DNA of 7,974 nucleotides from an uncultured bacterium. GTDB lineage: Bacteria; Bacteroidota; Bacteroidia; Bacteroidales; Bacteroidaceae. The notes under the pieces are model-generated. The model did not search any database. It worked only from the letters and a program-made list of their open reading frames with translations, and had not been told where the DNA came from. The stretch is taken from assembly GCA_945788485.1 (NCBI GenBank), contig CALZMB010000101.1, forward strand, positions 1-7,974. The letters are read 5' to 3'. This document shows positions 1 through 7,387 of the stretch, piece after piece (position 1 is the stretch's first letter; each line of letters starts with the position of its first letter). Position numbers and translations under genes: made by a program.

Positions 1-111
1 CCATAATGTAGCTTCAGACAGGCAATAGACGAGGCATCGCTGCCGTTGTGTAAGTTTTTCAAAATTCTTCAGTCTGTATCGTAGTATCTGTATGTCTGCA
101 AATCTTTCCAT
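1..111 (-). CDS. Dipeptidyl-peptidase III-like metallopeptidase (M49), N-terminal fragment
   Basis: Only the first 37 codons are present; the gene continues past the left edge. The fragment begins MERFADIQILRYRL and continues with LTQRQRCLVYCLSEATLW. The FADIQILRY segment and the following L-V-Y-x-L-S-x-A pattern match, from memory, the start of the mature region of Bacteroidetes M49 zinc dipeptidyl peptidases, which remove dipeptides from peptide N-termini. The HEXXGH zinc motif would lie outside the window, so the assignment rests on a short stretch. The ATG at 111 is the only ATG in this frame after the nearest upstream in-frame stop. No signal peptide is encoded from this start, whereas many family members I recall have one, so this version may be cytoplasmic. 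It lies 77 bp downstream of the AraC gene and may be read from the same transcript. Confidence 0.72.
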   Translation of the reverse strand, partial: MERFADIQILRYRLKNFEKLTQRQRCLVYCLSEATLW

Positions 112-121
112 ATTTTTATTA

Positions 122-161
122 GTTGACAAGTTGACGAGTTGACGTGTTGACGAGTTGATAG
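122..161. repeat. 8-bp tandem repeat, five units of GTTGACGA type
   Basis: Five head-to-tail 8-bp units fill this stretch: GTTGACAA, GTTGACGA, GTTGACGT, GTTGACGA and GTTGATAG. A detached sixth unit, GTTGACGG, sits at 170-177. The array occupies most of the 77-bp spacer between the AraC stop codon and the peptidase start codon. On the coding strand it reads as repeated CGTCAACT. I recall similar TTGAC-rich short repeats in Bacteroidales intergenic regions, but their role is unknown to me. It could be a slippage-prone spacer or a cluster of protein-binding sites. Confidence 0.85.
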
Positions 162-188
162 TATTTTCAGTTGACGGGTATAGAAGGG

Positions 189-653
189 TTACATATCAAA
201 ATTGAGGAGTTCGAACGCGTCGTCGTCTTTCGATGCCACGTTCTTTCTGTATTCTTTGGGCTTGACACCTGTATATTTCTCGAAAGCGGAATAGAAGCTC
301 TGCCTGTTAGCGAAGCCCGCCGAGATTGATATGTCTTCTATCGTCATTGTACACAAGGGGTTGGCGAGCATCTCTTTCGCTTCGTCAACACGCAGTTTGT
401 TGACGAGTTCAGAAAAGTTGCAGCCATAATACATCCTTATGGCTGCTGAGAGATAGCGTGTGTTTGTATGTATGTCTTCGGCGAGTTTTCTGGCGTTGTA
501 TGCCGGGTCGCGGTATCGCTTGCCGAGTACTATGAAATTCCTTATGCCTTTGTTCACATCCGACAGTGTGTCGCGGTTGATTCGCCGGCTATAAGCTTTT
601 TCTTCTTGCTTGGGAATGTTGTCTGTCATTGTATGATGGTGTATTGGGGGCAT
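189..653 (-). CDS. AraC-family transcriptional regulator, DNA-binding domain only
   Basis: This 154-residue protein consists almost entirely of an AraC/XylS-type DNA-binding domain. The first helix-turn-helix lies around residues 54-73 (ARKLAEDIHTNTRYLSAAIR). The second, around 104-136, contains the typical TIEDISISAGFANRQSFYSA stretch followed by F-x-K-x-x-G-V-x-P-x-E-Y-R. There is no N-terminal sugar-binding cupin and no room for another sensor, so the input signal, if any, is not evident. The first ATG directly follows the TGA of the RNA methyltransferase gene (TGAATG), which suggests translational coupling. A second in-frame ATG at 629 (residue 9, MTDN) could be the real start, since the first eight residues are histidine-rich and look unconserved. 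It is the last gene of the train before the repeat-containing spacer. Its targets are unknown. Confidence 0.9.
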   Translation of the reverse strand: MPPIHHHTMTDNIPKQEEKAYSRRINRDTLSDVNKGIRNFIVLGKRYRDPAYNARKLAEDIHTNTRYLSAAIRMYYGCNFSELVNKLRVDEAKEMLANPLCTMTIEDISISAGFANRQSFYSAFEKYTGVKPKEYRKNVASKDDDAFELLNFDM

Positions 654-1436
654 TCATCTTCTCAATGCGAAGACAGTGATGGCGGTGGCGATGGCGACAT
701 TAAGCGATTCTGCCGTTTCTTGCCCTTCAGGATAGTTTGGTATGCGCAGCCGGTGTGTGACACGCGCCGCTATATCGTCCGAGATTCCGTTTCCTTCGTT
801 TCCCATGACAAGGAGTCCCCTGTTGTCGAGCTTCATTTTTGTCATGTCGTCGCCGTCGAGCAGTGTGCCATAGACGGGGAAATCGTCAGGCAGAGTCTCT
901 ATCAGCCGAGCGAGGCTGCCGTAGCAGACATTGACGCGTGCTATGCTTCCCATAGTTGCCTGCACCACTTTGGGATTCCACACGTCCGCCGTGTCATTGC
1001 TGCAGAAGATGTTTCGTATGCCGAACCAGTCGGCTATGCGTATGATAGTGCCGAGGTTGCCGGGGTCCTGCACTCCGTCGAGTGCGATATACAGATCGTT
1101 TCTGTCTGTCATGGCGTTCTGCCCGTCGCTGGGGAAGCTGTCTTTTCCGAACATCGGGAAGACGGCGAGGACGTTCTGCGGATGCTTCTGAAAGGATATG
1201 CGTTGCAGCTCTTCAGCCGTCACTTCGTATATCTCCGTTTCCGGTTTCAGCCTTGCGGCATTCTCCGACAGCCATTCTGTTCTGGCAGCCACTATGACCG
1301 GCGTGCAGTGTCTGAGCAGTTCTCCCACCACTTTGTCTCCTTCGGCTACGAAGCGTTGCTGTTCGTGGCGGTGTTTCTTCTGTTCGAGAGATTTGATGTA
1401 TTTTATTCGTGCCTTGCTTATCGACATGATTCTCAT
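654..1436 (-). CDS. TrmH/SpoU-family RNA 2'-O-methyltransferase
   Basis: The protein is a 260-residue SPOUT-class methyltransferase that would transfer a methyl group from S-adenosylmethionine to a ribose 2'-OH in rRNA or tRNA. An N-terminal substrate-binding region of the L30e-like type (RFVAEGDKVVGELL, residues 28-41) precedes the trefoil-knot catalytic domain. All three SpoU motifs are visible: motif 1 DPGNLGTIIR (124-133, with the key Asn and Arg), motif 2 MGNEGNGIS (211-219) and motif 3 IPNYPEGQ...SLNVAIATAI (232-253). The arrangement resembles RlmB-type rRNA methyltransferases, but the exact target nucleotide cannot be read from sequence, so I give no symbol. The first ATG lies 5 bp after the lipoprotein stop codon. 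An in-frame ATG at 1427 (MSISKARIKYIKSL) fits the family N-terminus at least as well. Confidence 0.93.
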   Translation of the reverse strand: MRIMSISKARIKYIKSLEQKKHRHEQQRFVAEGDKVVGELLRHCTPVIVAARTEWLSENAARLKPETEIYEVTAEELQRISFQKHPQNVLAVFPMFGKDSFPSDGQNAMTDRNDLYIALDGVQDPGNLGTIIRIADWFGIRNIFCSNDTADVWNPKVVQATMGSIARVNVCYGSLARLIETLPDDFPVYGTLLDGDDMTKMKLDNRGLLVMGNEGNGISDDIAARVTHRLRIPNYPEGQETAESLNVAIATAITVFALRR

Positions 1437-1441
1437 TCGGT

Positions 1442-2392
1442 TCAGTTTTTTTTAGGTGATGATGTCATGCGCCCGAAAGTCTGTTTCTTAATGCTTTTCA
1501 ATGCAGTGGGGTGTATGTTGAACCTCTGTGTGAGTATGGAGTCGTAGTGATGTACGCCGTATTTATTTATGGTGTCGCACGCCATGTTGTATATTTTCAT
1601 GAGTTTATCAGCGTCACGCCGCGCCACGGCACCTCCCACATGTTTCTGCCCAACCTTCTCTGCCGCGTACAACTGTCTGCTGCCAGCCTTTCGCGCGAGA
1701 GAGGAGAATGGTTCCTGCAACACCGCGGCATCCAAAGTCCCGGCGAGAAGCATGTCTGTGCGCAGCTTCATATTCTGCACCTGCACGAGGAAGCTGACAT
1801 CTGAGACTTTCACAGAGTCAAGCACTTTAGCCGCGAACTCCCTGTCTGCTCCGGTCCTGTCAACGCCTGTAATCTTGTCAACGAGCTGTTTCGCTTCAGA
1901 GATGCGCGCCTTATGGTGTGCGAAGAGCGTAAGCATGGAGTTTGGATGCGTCATGAAGCAGAGGCTGTCCTTGTATTCTTCGTATTCGGCGGAGAGAGCC
2001 TTCAGGTCGGTTTTTGCCTTGCCTTTCTTCTTCGTCTTTCCGTCCTTGATGTTCTGAATCTCTGCCTTCAGCCATTTTGCATGGCCGGTCCAAGCCTTAG
2101 AAATGATGTCGGCTCTTGAGAAATCTGTGAATACGGCATCGAGGCGGCGTTTCAGCAGCGCGCTGTCGCAGTCGGCTTTCGATGCGTAGGCAGACAGCTG
2201 CAGCCTCACCCCGCACAATGTGTCGATGCCAGTCTCCTGAGCCACGAAGAGGGGGAGACAGTCGAAAGTACGCGTCACGCCTACGCGCATGGTGTCGCGC
2301 ACAGCCGTCGCCGTCTCTTGTCTGCCGTCTGATGTGCATGAGAAGATGGCGGCTGCCGTCAGAAGGAGTATGGAATGTAACAGTTGTTTCAT
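1442..2392 (-). CDS. Substrate-binding-type lipoprotein (SsuA/NMT1-like periplasmic binding fold)
   Basis: This 316-residue protein starts with a lipoprotein signal peptide: MKQLL, a hydrophobic run, then AIFSC with the lipidated Cys at residue 19. The start is the ATG at 2392, because upstream in-frame codons would spoil the signal peptide. The mature part opens with MRVGVTRTFDCLPLFVAQETG (35-55), typical of nitrate/sulfonate/thiamine-precursor ABC solute-binding proteins. Later segments also fit that fold: RLDAVFTDFSRADII (83-97) and MLLAGTLDAAVLQEPFSSLA (214-233). A lysine-rich insertion (GKTKKKGKAKTDLK, 118-131) interrupts the domain. No permease or ATPase gene is adjacent, so transport is not demonstrated; the ligand is unknown. 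It starts 4 bp after the glycosyltransferase stop (TGAAAAGATG), so the two are likely translated together. Confidence 0.85.
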   Translation of the reverse strand: MKQLLHSILLLTAAAIFSCTSDGRQETATAVRDTMRVGVTRTFDCLPLFVAQETGIDTLCGVRLQLSAYASKADCDSALLKRRLDAVFTDFSRADIISKAWTGHAKWLKAEIQNIKDGKTKKKGKAKTDLKALSAEYEEYKDSLCFMTHPNSMLTLFAHHKARISEAKQLVDKITGVDRTGADREFAAKVLDSVKVSDVSFLVQVQNMKLRTDMLLAGTLDAAVLQEPFSSLARKAGSRQLYAAEKVGQKHVGGAVARRDADKLMKIYNMACDTINKYGVHHYDSILTQRFNIHPTALKSIKKQTFGRMTSSPKKN

Positions 2393-2396
2393 CTTT

Positions 2397-3437
2397 TCAG
2401 TGTGGTTGTGGTGTATGGTTCTGTTGTCCGTAGAGTTGCGCGAACGTGTGTTTCTTCTTTGCATGATACTGCCATACGATAGAAAAAGGTGCGAGCATCG
2501 GTTTGTCTGTCGTCACGTTTTGCTGTATCTCGCGTCGTATCGGAGCGTATGTCTTCTTCCGCCTGCCGAACTCACGTCTCGCCTTTGCCACCGCCCATGC
2601 CTCTTTTGCCTTTCCTTTGAGCAGGAACTGCAGCAACGCGACGGCGTCGAGGATGTGTCTGACGAAGAAGACCTTTTTGTACGATGCCTTGTCGATGTTC
2701 TTGTATATCATCGTCAGGTTGTTGCGGAAATTCAGGAATGTCTTGCGCGGGTTGCCTTGGGGCAGTGTTCCTCCTCCGACGTGATATACGGCGGACGACG
2801 GTATGCAGCGTATGGCATATCCTCTCAGTCTCATCCTCCAGCAGAGGTCAATCTCCTCGTTGTGCGCGAAGAATCGGTCGTCGAGGCCTCCACAGTCAAG
2901 ATAAGTCTGTCTTCTCACCATCATGCACGCTCCCGTAGCCCAGTGTATGTCCGCCACGGTGTCATATTGCCCGTTGTCTTTCTCTACGGTGCCGAAGACA
3001 CGTCCGCGGCAGAAGGGGTAGCCAAAGCGGTCGATGTATCCCCCTGCCGCTCCGGCATATTCAAAGCTGTCGCGGTTGTGCCACGAGAGCAGTTTGGGCT
3101 GGCAGGCGGCGACGTCTCTGTGGCTGTCCATATACTCTACGAGCGGCTGCAGCCATCCCTCCGTCACCTCCACGTCGCTGTTGAGCAAAACGACATATTC
3201 CGCCTCTACGGCATCAATCGCCCTGTTGTAGCCTCCGGCAAAGCCGTGGTTCTCGGCGAACGGCAAGGTCTTCACCGTCGGGAAATCGGTCTGCAGCATG
3301 AGCAGCGAGGCATCGGTCGAGCCGTTGTCAGCTACGACAATCTCTGCATCGGCGGTGTGTGTGATGAGTGCAGGGAGGAAGCGGCGCATCATAGCCTCGC
3401 CGTTCCAGTTCAGTATAATGACAGCGGTCTTTGGCAT
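2397..3437 (-). CDS. Family 2 glycosyltransferase (rhamnosyltransferase-like)
   Basis: The 346-residue protein has a GT-A fold of the GT2 family and would transfer a sugar from a nucleotide-activated donor to a surface glycan or lipid-linked acceptor on the cytoplasmic face of the inner membrane. The N-terminus shows AVIILNWNG (5-13) and VVADNGSTDAS (34-44) for nucleotide binding. NSDVE (86-90) supplies the metal-binding aspartate in place of a strict DxD. The catalytic-loop signature HNEEIDLCWRMRLRGY lies at 192-207, followed by VYHVGGGTL (217-225). This pattern is common in WbbL-like rhamnosyltransferases, but donor and acceptor cannot be deduced. No transmembrane segment is clear; the C-terminus is basic. 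No other polysaccharide genes are nearby, so it does not belong to a visible capsule or O-antigen cluster. Confidence 0.93.
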   Translation of the reverse strand: MPKTAVIILNWNGEAMMRRFLPALITHTADAEIVVADNGSTDASLLMLQTDFPTVKTLPFAENHGFAGGYNRAIDAVEAEYVVLLNSDVEVTEGWLQPLVEYMDSHRDVAACQPKLLSWHNRDSFEYAGAAGGYIDRFGYPFCRGRVFGTVEKDNGQYDTVADIHWATGACMMVRRQTYLDCGGLDDRFFAHNEEIDLCWRMRLRGYAIRCIPSSAVYHVGGGTLPQGNPRKTFLNFRNNLTMIYKNIDKASYKKVFFVRHILDAVALLQFLLKGKAKEAWAVAKARREFGRRKKTYAPIRREIQQNVTTDKPMLAPFSIVWQYHAKKKHTFAQLYGQQNHTPQPH

Positions 3438-3485
3438 AATTGTGGGGTAAGAAAAACTGTTGTATCGTTAATGACGTTTGTAAGG

Positions 3486-4820
3486 TCAGCCGGGCAGCAT
3501 TTCTCCGCGCAGCGCGGTCTTGTCGTGGTTGAAGCCTGTGAGGCGCATGCGGCATATCGTGTTGTCGTATTCCTCGCGTGCGAGAGCGGGCGGCAGTTCC
3601 ACACGCACATAGTTCTGTGTGAAGCCGTGCATCGCCTTTCCCTTCGGGGCACGCTCAAGCAGCACGTCCGCCTCTTTTCCGATGTGCCTTTTGTAGAACG
3701 TCTCTGTCTTCTCGTCAGAGAGCGAGAGCAGCATCTGCGAGCGTCGGCGTTTCTCTGCGTCGCTGACGATATATGGTATCTTCAGCGCGGCAGTGCCGGG
3801 ACGTTCAGAATATGGGAAGACATGCAGCTGCTGAATGTCGAGCGACTGCAGGAAAGCGTAGCACTCGTCAAAGCGTCTCGGCTCTTCGCCCCGGCATCCC
3901 ACCATGACATCGACGCCAATGAAGGCGTCGGGCATGAGGCGGCGCACCAGTTCCACCTTCTCGCGGAAGAGCTGCGTGCCGTATTTCCGGTGCATCAGTT
4001 TCAGCACATCGTCGCTGCCTGACTGCAGCGGAATATGGAAATGCGGCATGAACTTCTGCGAGTTGGCGCAGAAGTCTATTATCTCGTCTGTCAAGAGGTT
4101 CGGCTCAATGCTGGATATGCGGTAGCGCAGAATGCCCTCTACCCGGTCGAGTGCCTGCACGAGCTGGAAGAATGTCTCGCCTGTCGTTCTGCCGAAGTCT
4201 CCGATGTTCACGCCGGTCAGCACAATCTCCTTTCCGCCCTTGCGTGCCACGTCTTCTGCCTGTGCGACGAGCGAGGCGATGGCCGGGTTGCGCGAGTTGC
4301 CGCGTGCGTAGGGTATGGTGCAGTATGTGCAATAGTAGTTGCAGCCGTCTTGCACCTTGAGGAAATAGCGTGTGCGGTTTCCGCGCGAGCATGAGGGCGC
4401 GAAAGACGTGATGTCTCGTGTCTTCTCACACTTTATGTTCTCTTTCATCTCGCCCGTCCATTTCTCTGAGAGATATTGCACGAGCGACGCTTTCTCGTTC
4501 GAGCCGAGCACGAGGTCCACGCCCTCGATGTCCGCTACACGCTTCGGCGAGAGCTGTGCATAGCATCCTGTGACGACGACGAAGGCATTGGGATGGTTGC
4601 GCACCATCTTGTGTATCTGCTGTCGGCATTTATGGTCGGCGACCTCAGTGACCGAGCATGTGTTGATGAGACAGATGTCAGCCTGCTCGCCCTTCGCCGC
4701 TGCCGTGACGCCCATGCCTTGCAGCATCTCGGCGAAGGTTGATGTCTCGGCGAAATTGAGTTTGCATCCTAAGGTGTAGTAGGCTGCTTTCTTGTTCTGG
4801 AATATAGAATAGTCGATCAT
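3486..4820 (-). CDS. mtaB: tRNA (t6A37) methylthiotransferase, MtaB type
   Basis: This 444-residue radical-SAM enzyme would convert t6A at position 37 of tRNAs decoding ANN codons to ms2t6A. The N-terminal UPF0004 domain has the three cluster-binding cysteines at 19 (YYTLGCKLNFAE), 55 (INTCSVTEVAD) and 86 (VVVTGCYAQ). The radical-SAM motif CNYYCTYCTIPYARG (Cys160, 164, 167) follows. HIPLQSGSD (262-270) and VFPYSERPGTAA (334-345) are also typical, and a C-terminal TRAM-like region begins near residue 375. The GCKLN rather than GCQMN context favours MtaB over MiaB or RimO. Length and motifs are complete. The ATG at 4820 is 6 bp past the stop of the muramidase gene. One family difference is a cysteine at 309 (VGCRGEE), where I recall threonine or phenylalanine as usual. 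Confidence 0.95.
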   Translation of the reverse strand: MIDYSIFQNKKAAYYTLGCKLNFAETSTFAEMLQGMGVTAAAKGEQADICLINTCSVTEVADHKCRQQIHKMVRNHPNAFVVVTGCYAQLSPKRVADIEGVDLVLGSNEKASLVQYLSEKWTGEMKENIKCEKTRDITSFAPSCSRGNRTRYFLKVQDGCNYYCTYCTIPYARGNSRNPAIASLVAQAEDVARKGGKEIVLTGVNIGDFGRTTGETFFQLVQALDRVEGILRYRISSIEPNLLTDEIIDFCANSQKFMPHFHIPLQSGSDDVLKLMHRKYGTQLFREKVELVRRLMPDAFIGVDVMVGCRGEEPRRFDECYAFLQSLDIQQLHVFPYSERPGTAALKIPYIVSDAEKRRRSQMLLSLSDEKTETFYKRHIGKEADVLLERAPKGKAMHGFTQNYVRVELPPALAREEYDNTICRMRLTGFNHDKTALRGEMLPG

Positions 4821-4826
4821 TGGATG

Positions 4827-5612
4827 TCATTCCTGCAGACATAACTTCTGCAAATCATAAAACGAACCGTTGTAAATATTGAAATCCACATCACCTTCAA
4901 TGCCTGGCAGATGTCCGGCATCGGTGTGCTGCCAGAATTTCCATGCTCCTTTGTATTGCATCTGCTCGACATAGTAGTGTGCAATCCAATACGGATAGTC
5001 GTCGAAGCGTGCGTCGGAGAGATATTTCTCCTTGAATTTATAATAGGTGTAGATGATGGGCTTGACGTGGTATTTGTCTTCCACGATATGCAGCCATGTG
5101 AGCACGTCGCGCTGGAAATCTTCCGTCGAACGGTCTTTCGGCTTATGCTCTACATCAAGTATGGGCGGCAGGTCTCCTGCCTCTAACGGCACTTTCGCGA
5201 GGAAGAAATGCGCCTGGTCGCGTGCCGAGGAGCGTTTGCTCCAGAAATGGTATGCCCCTCGTATGAATCCGTGCTCGCGTGCCTGGAAGAAGTTCTCTTC
5301 AAAGTTCTCATCTACGATGCTTGCTCCTTCGGTTGCCTTGATGAGCACGAAACGCACGGGACAACGGTTGATGGTGGCGGTGCGCAGCAGCTGCCAGTCG
5401 ATGTCACCCTGATAGTGAGAGACATCGATGCCTTGTATCTCGTAGCCGTCGGGATATTTCTCCTCGCCATAGAGCGCCTGCCATCTGAATGCTGTGGGCG
5501 AGACAAAGAATGTCCAGAACGCCCAGATATACAGAACAACCACCATAAAACCTCCCAGCCACCATCTCCAATGGCGATGGTGGCTGAAATGAGAGGTATT
5601 TGTATGTGGCAT
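4827..5612 (-). CDS. Membrane-anchored GH25 lysozyme-like muramidase
   Basis: From the ATG at 5612 the product has 261 residues. A short basic, His-rich N-terminus is followed by one hydrophobic segment at about 19-38 (WLGGFMVVVLYIWAFWTFFV), which looks like an uncleaved signal anchor placing the rest in the periplasm. The catalytic part is a GH25 (Chalaropsis-type) barrel that would cleave the beta-1,4 bond between N-acetylmuramic acid and N-acetylglucosamine. Markers are GIDVSHYQGDIDW (61-73), FVLIKATEG (88-96), ILDVEHK with the Asp/Glu pair (151-157), YWIAHYY (208-214) and a late DVDFNIY (241-247). An in-frame TTG at 5642 would add ten residues, but the ATG is preferred. The gene follows the phosphofructokinase stop by 47 bp. 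A housekeeping peptidoglycan role is likely but not shown. Confidence 0.92.
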   Translation of the reverse strand: MPHTNTSHFSHHRHWRWWLGGFMVVVLYIWAFWTFFVSPTAFRWQALYGEEKYPDGYEIQGIDVSHYQGDIDWQLLRTATINRCPVRFVLIKATEGASIVDENFEENFFQAREHGFIRGAYHFWSKRSSARDQAHFFLAKVPLEAGDLPPILDVEHKPKDRSTEDFQRDVLTWLHIVEDKYHVKPIIYTYYKFKEKYLSDARFDDYPYWIAHYYVEQMQYKGAWKFWQHTDAGHLPGIEGDVDFNIYNGSFYDLQKLCLQE

Positions 5613-5659
5613 GTTATGCCGTTTCTTGGTCGGTTGTTTCAATGTTTTTCAACGATACA

Positions 5660-7306
5660 TCACGAGTTTTCCAACTGCAGGGTCAATGTCGGACGGTCGC
5701 ATACTTCTGACGGGCCGAAATACTGGATTGGTCCGGGATAGACGAAGCTGGTGTTGCGCGCCCACTCTGTGCGGTGGCATACGAAATATTTGTATGGCTT
5801 GCCCGAGAGCTCTACAAGAGCCTTGCGGATTACCGGCTTCATCTCGCCGTTGCGCTTCTCCATGTTCATCATCATGGTGATAGGTATGCCTCCCGCAACC
5901 CATTCGTCTGCCGGGCGGCATGTGTTCTTCACGCTCGACATATAGCCTGTCTTGCCGGCGGCGATGAGCATAGAAGCGTTGAAGCCGAGGCTGTAGCAGT
6001 AGTCTGCATCGAAGTTTGACGGAGCGGCACAACGTCCTTCATAGCCGAAGAAGTGGTGCTGTGTGGCGAACTTGCCGGTGTAGATGCCGTCTTTCTTCCA
6101 CTGTGCGAGTTTCTTTGCCACCATCTCTGCAAGCAGCTGCTCGGTTTCGATTAGCGACACCTGTACGTTGCCGTGCGGGTCGCGCTCAAGGGCGAGCTGA
6201 CGTGAGACGGAGATTGGGAGCGAGCGGAAGATGGCTGCGTTCTCGTCAGAGAGGTGTGCGAGGACATAGTCGATCTTGTGGTCGTCGGCGACGAGGTCGA
6301 AGTCGGCTTGGTTGGCGGCAAGCATATCGTTCAGCTCGGCGATGAGTTTCTTGATGGCAGGGATGAACTCAATCAGTCCTTCCGGCACAAGAGCCACACC
6401 GTAGTTCATGCCGAGGTTGGCGCGGTCGGTCACAATCTCCGCGATGTATGTCACGATGTCGTCGAGGGTCTGGTTCTTTGCCTCCACCTCTTCGCCGATG
6501 AGGGTGATGTTCGGATGTGTCTGCAAAGCGCACTCAAGTGTCACATGCGATGCCGAACGGCCCATGAGTTTGATGAAGTGCCAGTATTTCTTTGCAGAGT
6601 TGCAGTCGCGCATGATGTTGCCGATGACCTCTGAATATACCTTTGTAGCGGTGTCGAAGCCGAACGATGTCTCTATCTCGCTGTTCTTCAAGTCGCCGTC
6701 GATAGTCTTCGGACAGCCGATGACCTGGATGTCAGCGCCGATAGACTTGTAGTATTCTGCCAGCACGCAGGCGTTGGTGTTTGAATCGTCGCCGCCGATG
6801 ATGACAAGGGCTTTGATGTCAAGAGCTTGAAGAATCTCCAGGCCTTTGTCGAACTGCTCTTTCTTCTCGAGCTTTGTACGGCCTGAGCCGATGATGTCGA
6901 AACCGCCTGTGTTACGGTATTCGTCGATGATGTCGGCTGTCAGCTCGATGTATTTGTGGTCAACGAGGCCGCCGGGACCGAGGATGAAGCCGTAGAGCTT
7001 GTTGTTAGGGTTCAGTCGCTTCACGCCATCGAAAAGACCTGAGATGACATTGTGGCCGCCAGGAGCCTGGCCGCCAGAGAGGATGACGCCGACATTCAAC
7101 TCGATTGAAACTTTCGCCTCGTCAACCGGCTCGAATTTCAAATACGGCATGCCGTATGTGTTCGGGAAGAGTTTCTCCACTTCTTCCTGGTCAGCTACTG
7201 ACTGTGTGGGCTCACCCTCTACAGCCTTCAATGCGCCACGCAAAGCCACCGGGAGCTTTGGCTGATAAGCGGCACGTGCAATCTGTAATGCGCTTTTTTC
7301 TGTCAT
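5660..7306 (-). CDS. pfp: Pyrophosphate-dependent 6-phosphofructokinase
   Basis: The 548-residue protein belongs to the long PPi-PFK clade related to plant PFP beta subunits. It reversibly phosphorylates fructose 6-phosphate to fructose 1,6-bisphosphate using pyrophosphate, serving both glycolysis and gluconeogenesis in the cytoplasm. Motifs in order are GGQAPGGHN (78-86), GGDDSNTNA (171-179), PKTIDGDLKNS (199-209), MGRSASHVTLE (248-258) and FFGYEGR (419-425). The second Asp of GGDDS and the Lys of PKTID are the residues known to distinguish PPi-dependent from ATP-dependent enzymes. The length, far above the 320 residues of bacterial ATP-PFK, agrees. The start ATG is supported by the N-terminus MTEKSALQIARAAYQPKLP and by the promoter-like region immediately upstream. 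It is the first gene of the co-directional train. Confidence 0.97.
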   Translation of the reverse strand: MTEKSALQIARAAYQPKLPVALRGALKAVEGEPTQSVADQEEVEKLFPNTYGMPYLKFEPVDEAKVSIELNVGVILSGGQAPGGHNVISGLFDGVKRLNPNNKLYGFILGPGGLVDHKYIELTADIIDEYRNTGGFDIIGSGRTKLEKKEQFDKGLEILQALDIKALVIIGGDDSNTNACVLAEYYKSIGADIQVIGCPKTIDGDLKNSEIETSFGFDTATKVYSEVIGNIMRDCNSAKKYWHFIKLMGRSASHVTLECALQTHPNITLIGEEVEAKNQTLDDIVTYIAEIVTDRANLGMNYGVALVPEGLIEFIPAIKKLIAELNDMLAANQADFDLVADDHKIDYVLAHLSDENAAIFRSLPISVSRQLALERDPHGNVQVSLIETEQLLAEMVAKKLAQWKKDGIYTGKFATQHHFFGYEGRCAAPSNFDADYCYSLGFNASMLIAAGKTGYMSSVKNTCRPADEWVAGGIPITMMMNMEKRNGEMKPVIRKALVELSGKPYKYFVCHRTEWARNTSFVYPGPIQYFGPSEVCDRPTLTLQLENS

Positions 7307-7364
7307 TATACTTTTTTCTTTAATGGTTTAACCTAAGTTCAATCTTTAATACCTAATCATTTTT

Positions 7365-7379
7365 TGAGCACGACGCTCA
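7365..7379 (-). promoter_or_regulatory. Hairpin at the predicted 5' end of the phosphofructokinase mRNA
   Basis: A 5-bp perfect stem, TGAGC and GCTCA, encloses a 5-base loop. On the transcribed strand it is followed by a run of A, not T, so it is not an intrinsic terminator. If transcription starts about 4-8 bases after the -7-like element, this hairpin would sit at the extreme 5' end of the message, where it could affect stability or initiation. The stem is short and could arise by chance. Confidence 0.4.
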
Positions 7380-7387
7380 TACAGATG

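Noticed and set aside
1442..1453. A8 homopolymer near the lipoprotein 3' end as a programmed frameshift site
   Set aside because: It lies within the last four codons before the stop, so slippage would change only a few terminal residues, and no downstream frame extends a recognisable domain.
468..1547. Plus-strand open frame of about 359 codons
   Set aside because: It lies opposite the AraC, RNA methyltransferase and lipoprotein genes, all of which have clear family motifs. Its translation is Cys/His/Val-rich with no recognisable domain, a typical antisense shadow.
2289..4022. Plus-strand open frame of about 577 codons
   Set aside because: It is antisense to the lipoprotein, glycosyltransferase and MtaB genes. 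The long open frame is explained by codon bias of the real genes, and the translated product shows no known motif.
7365..7379. Possible intrinsic terminator
   Set aside because: The stem is only 5 bp. It is followed by A rather than T on the minus strand and lacks a T-run after it on the plus strand.
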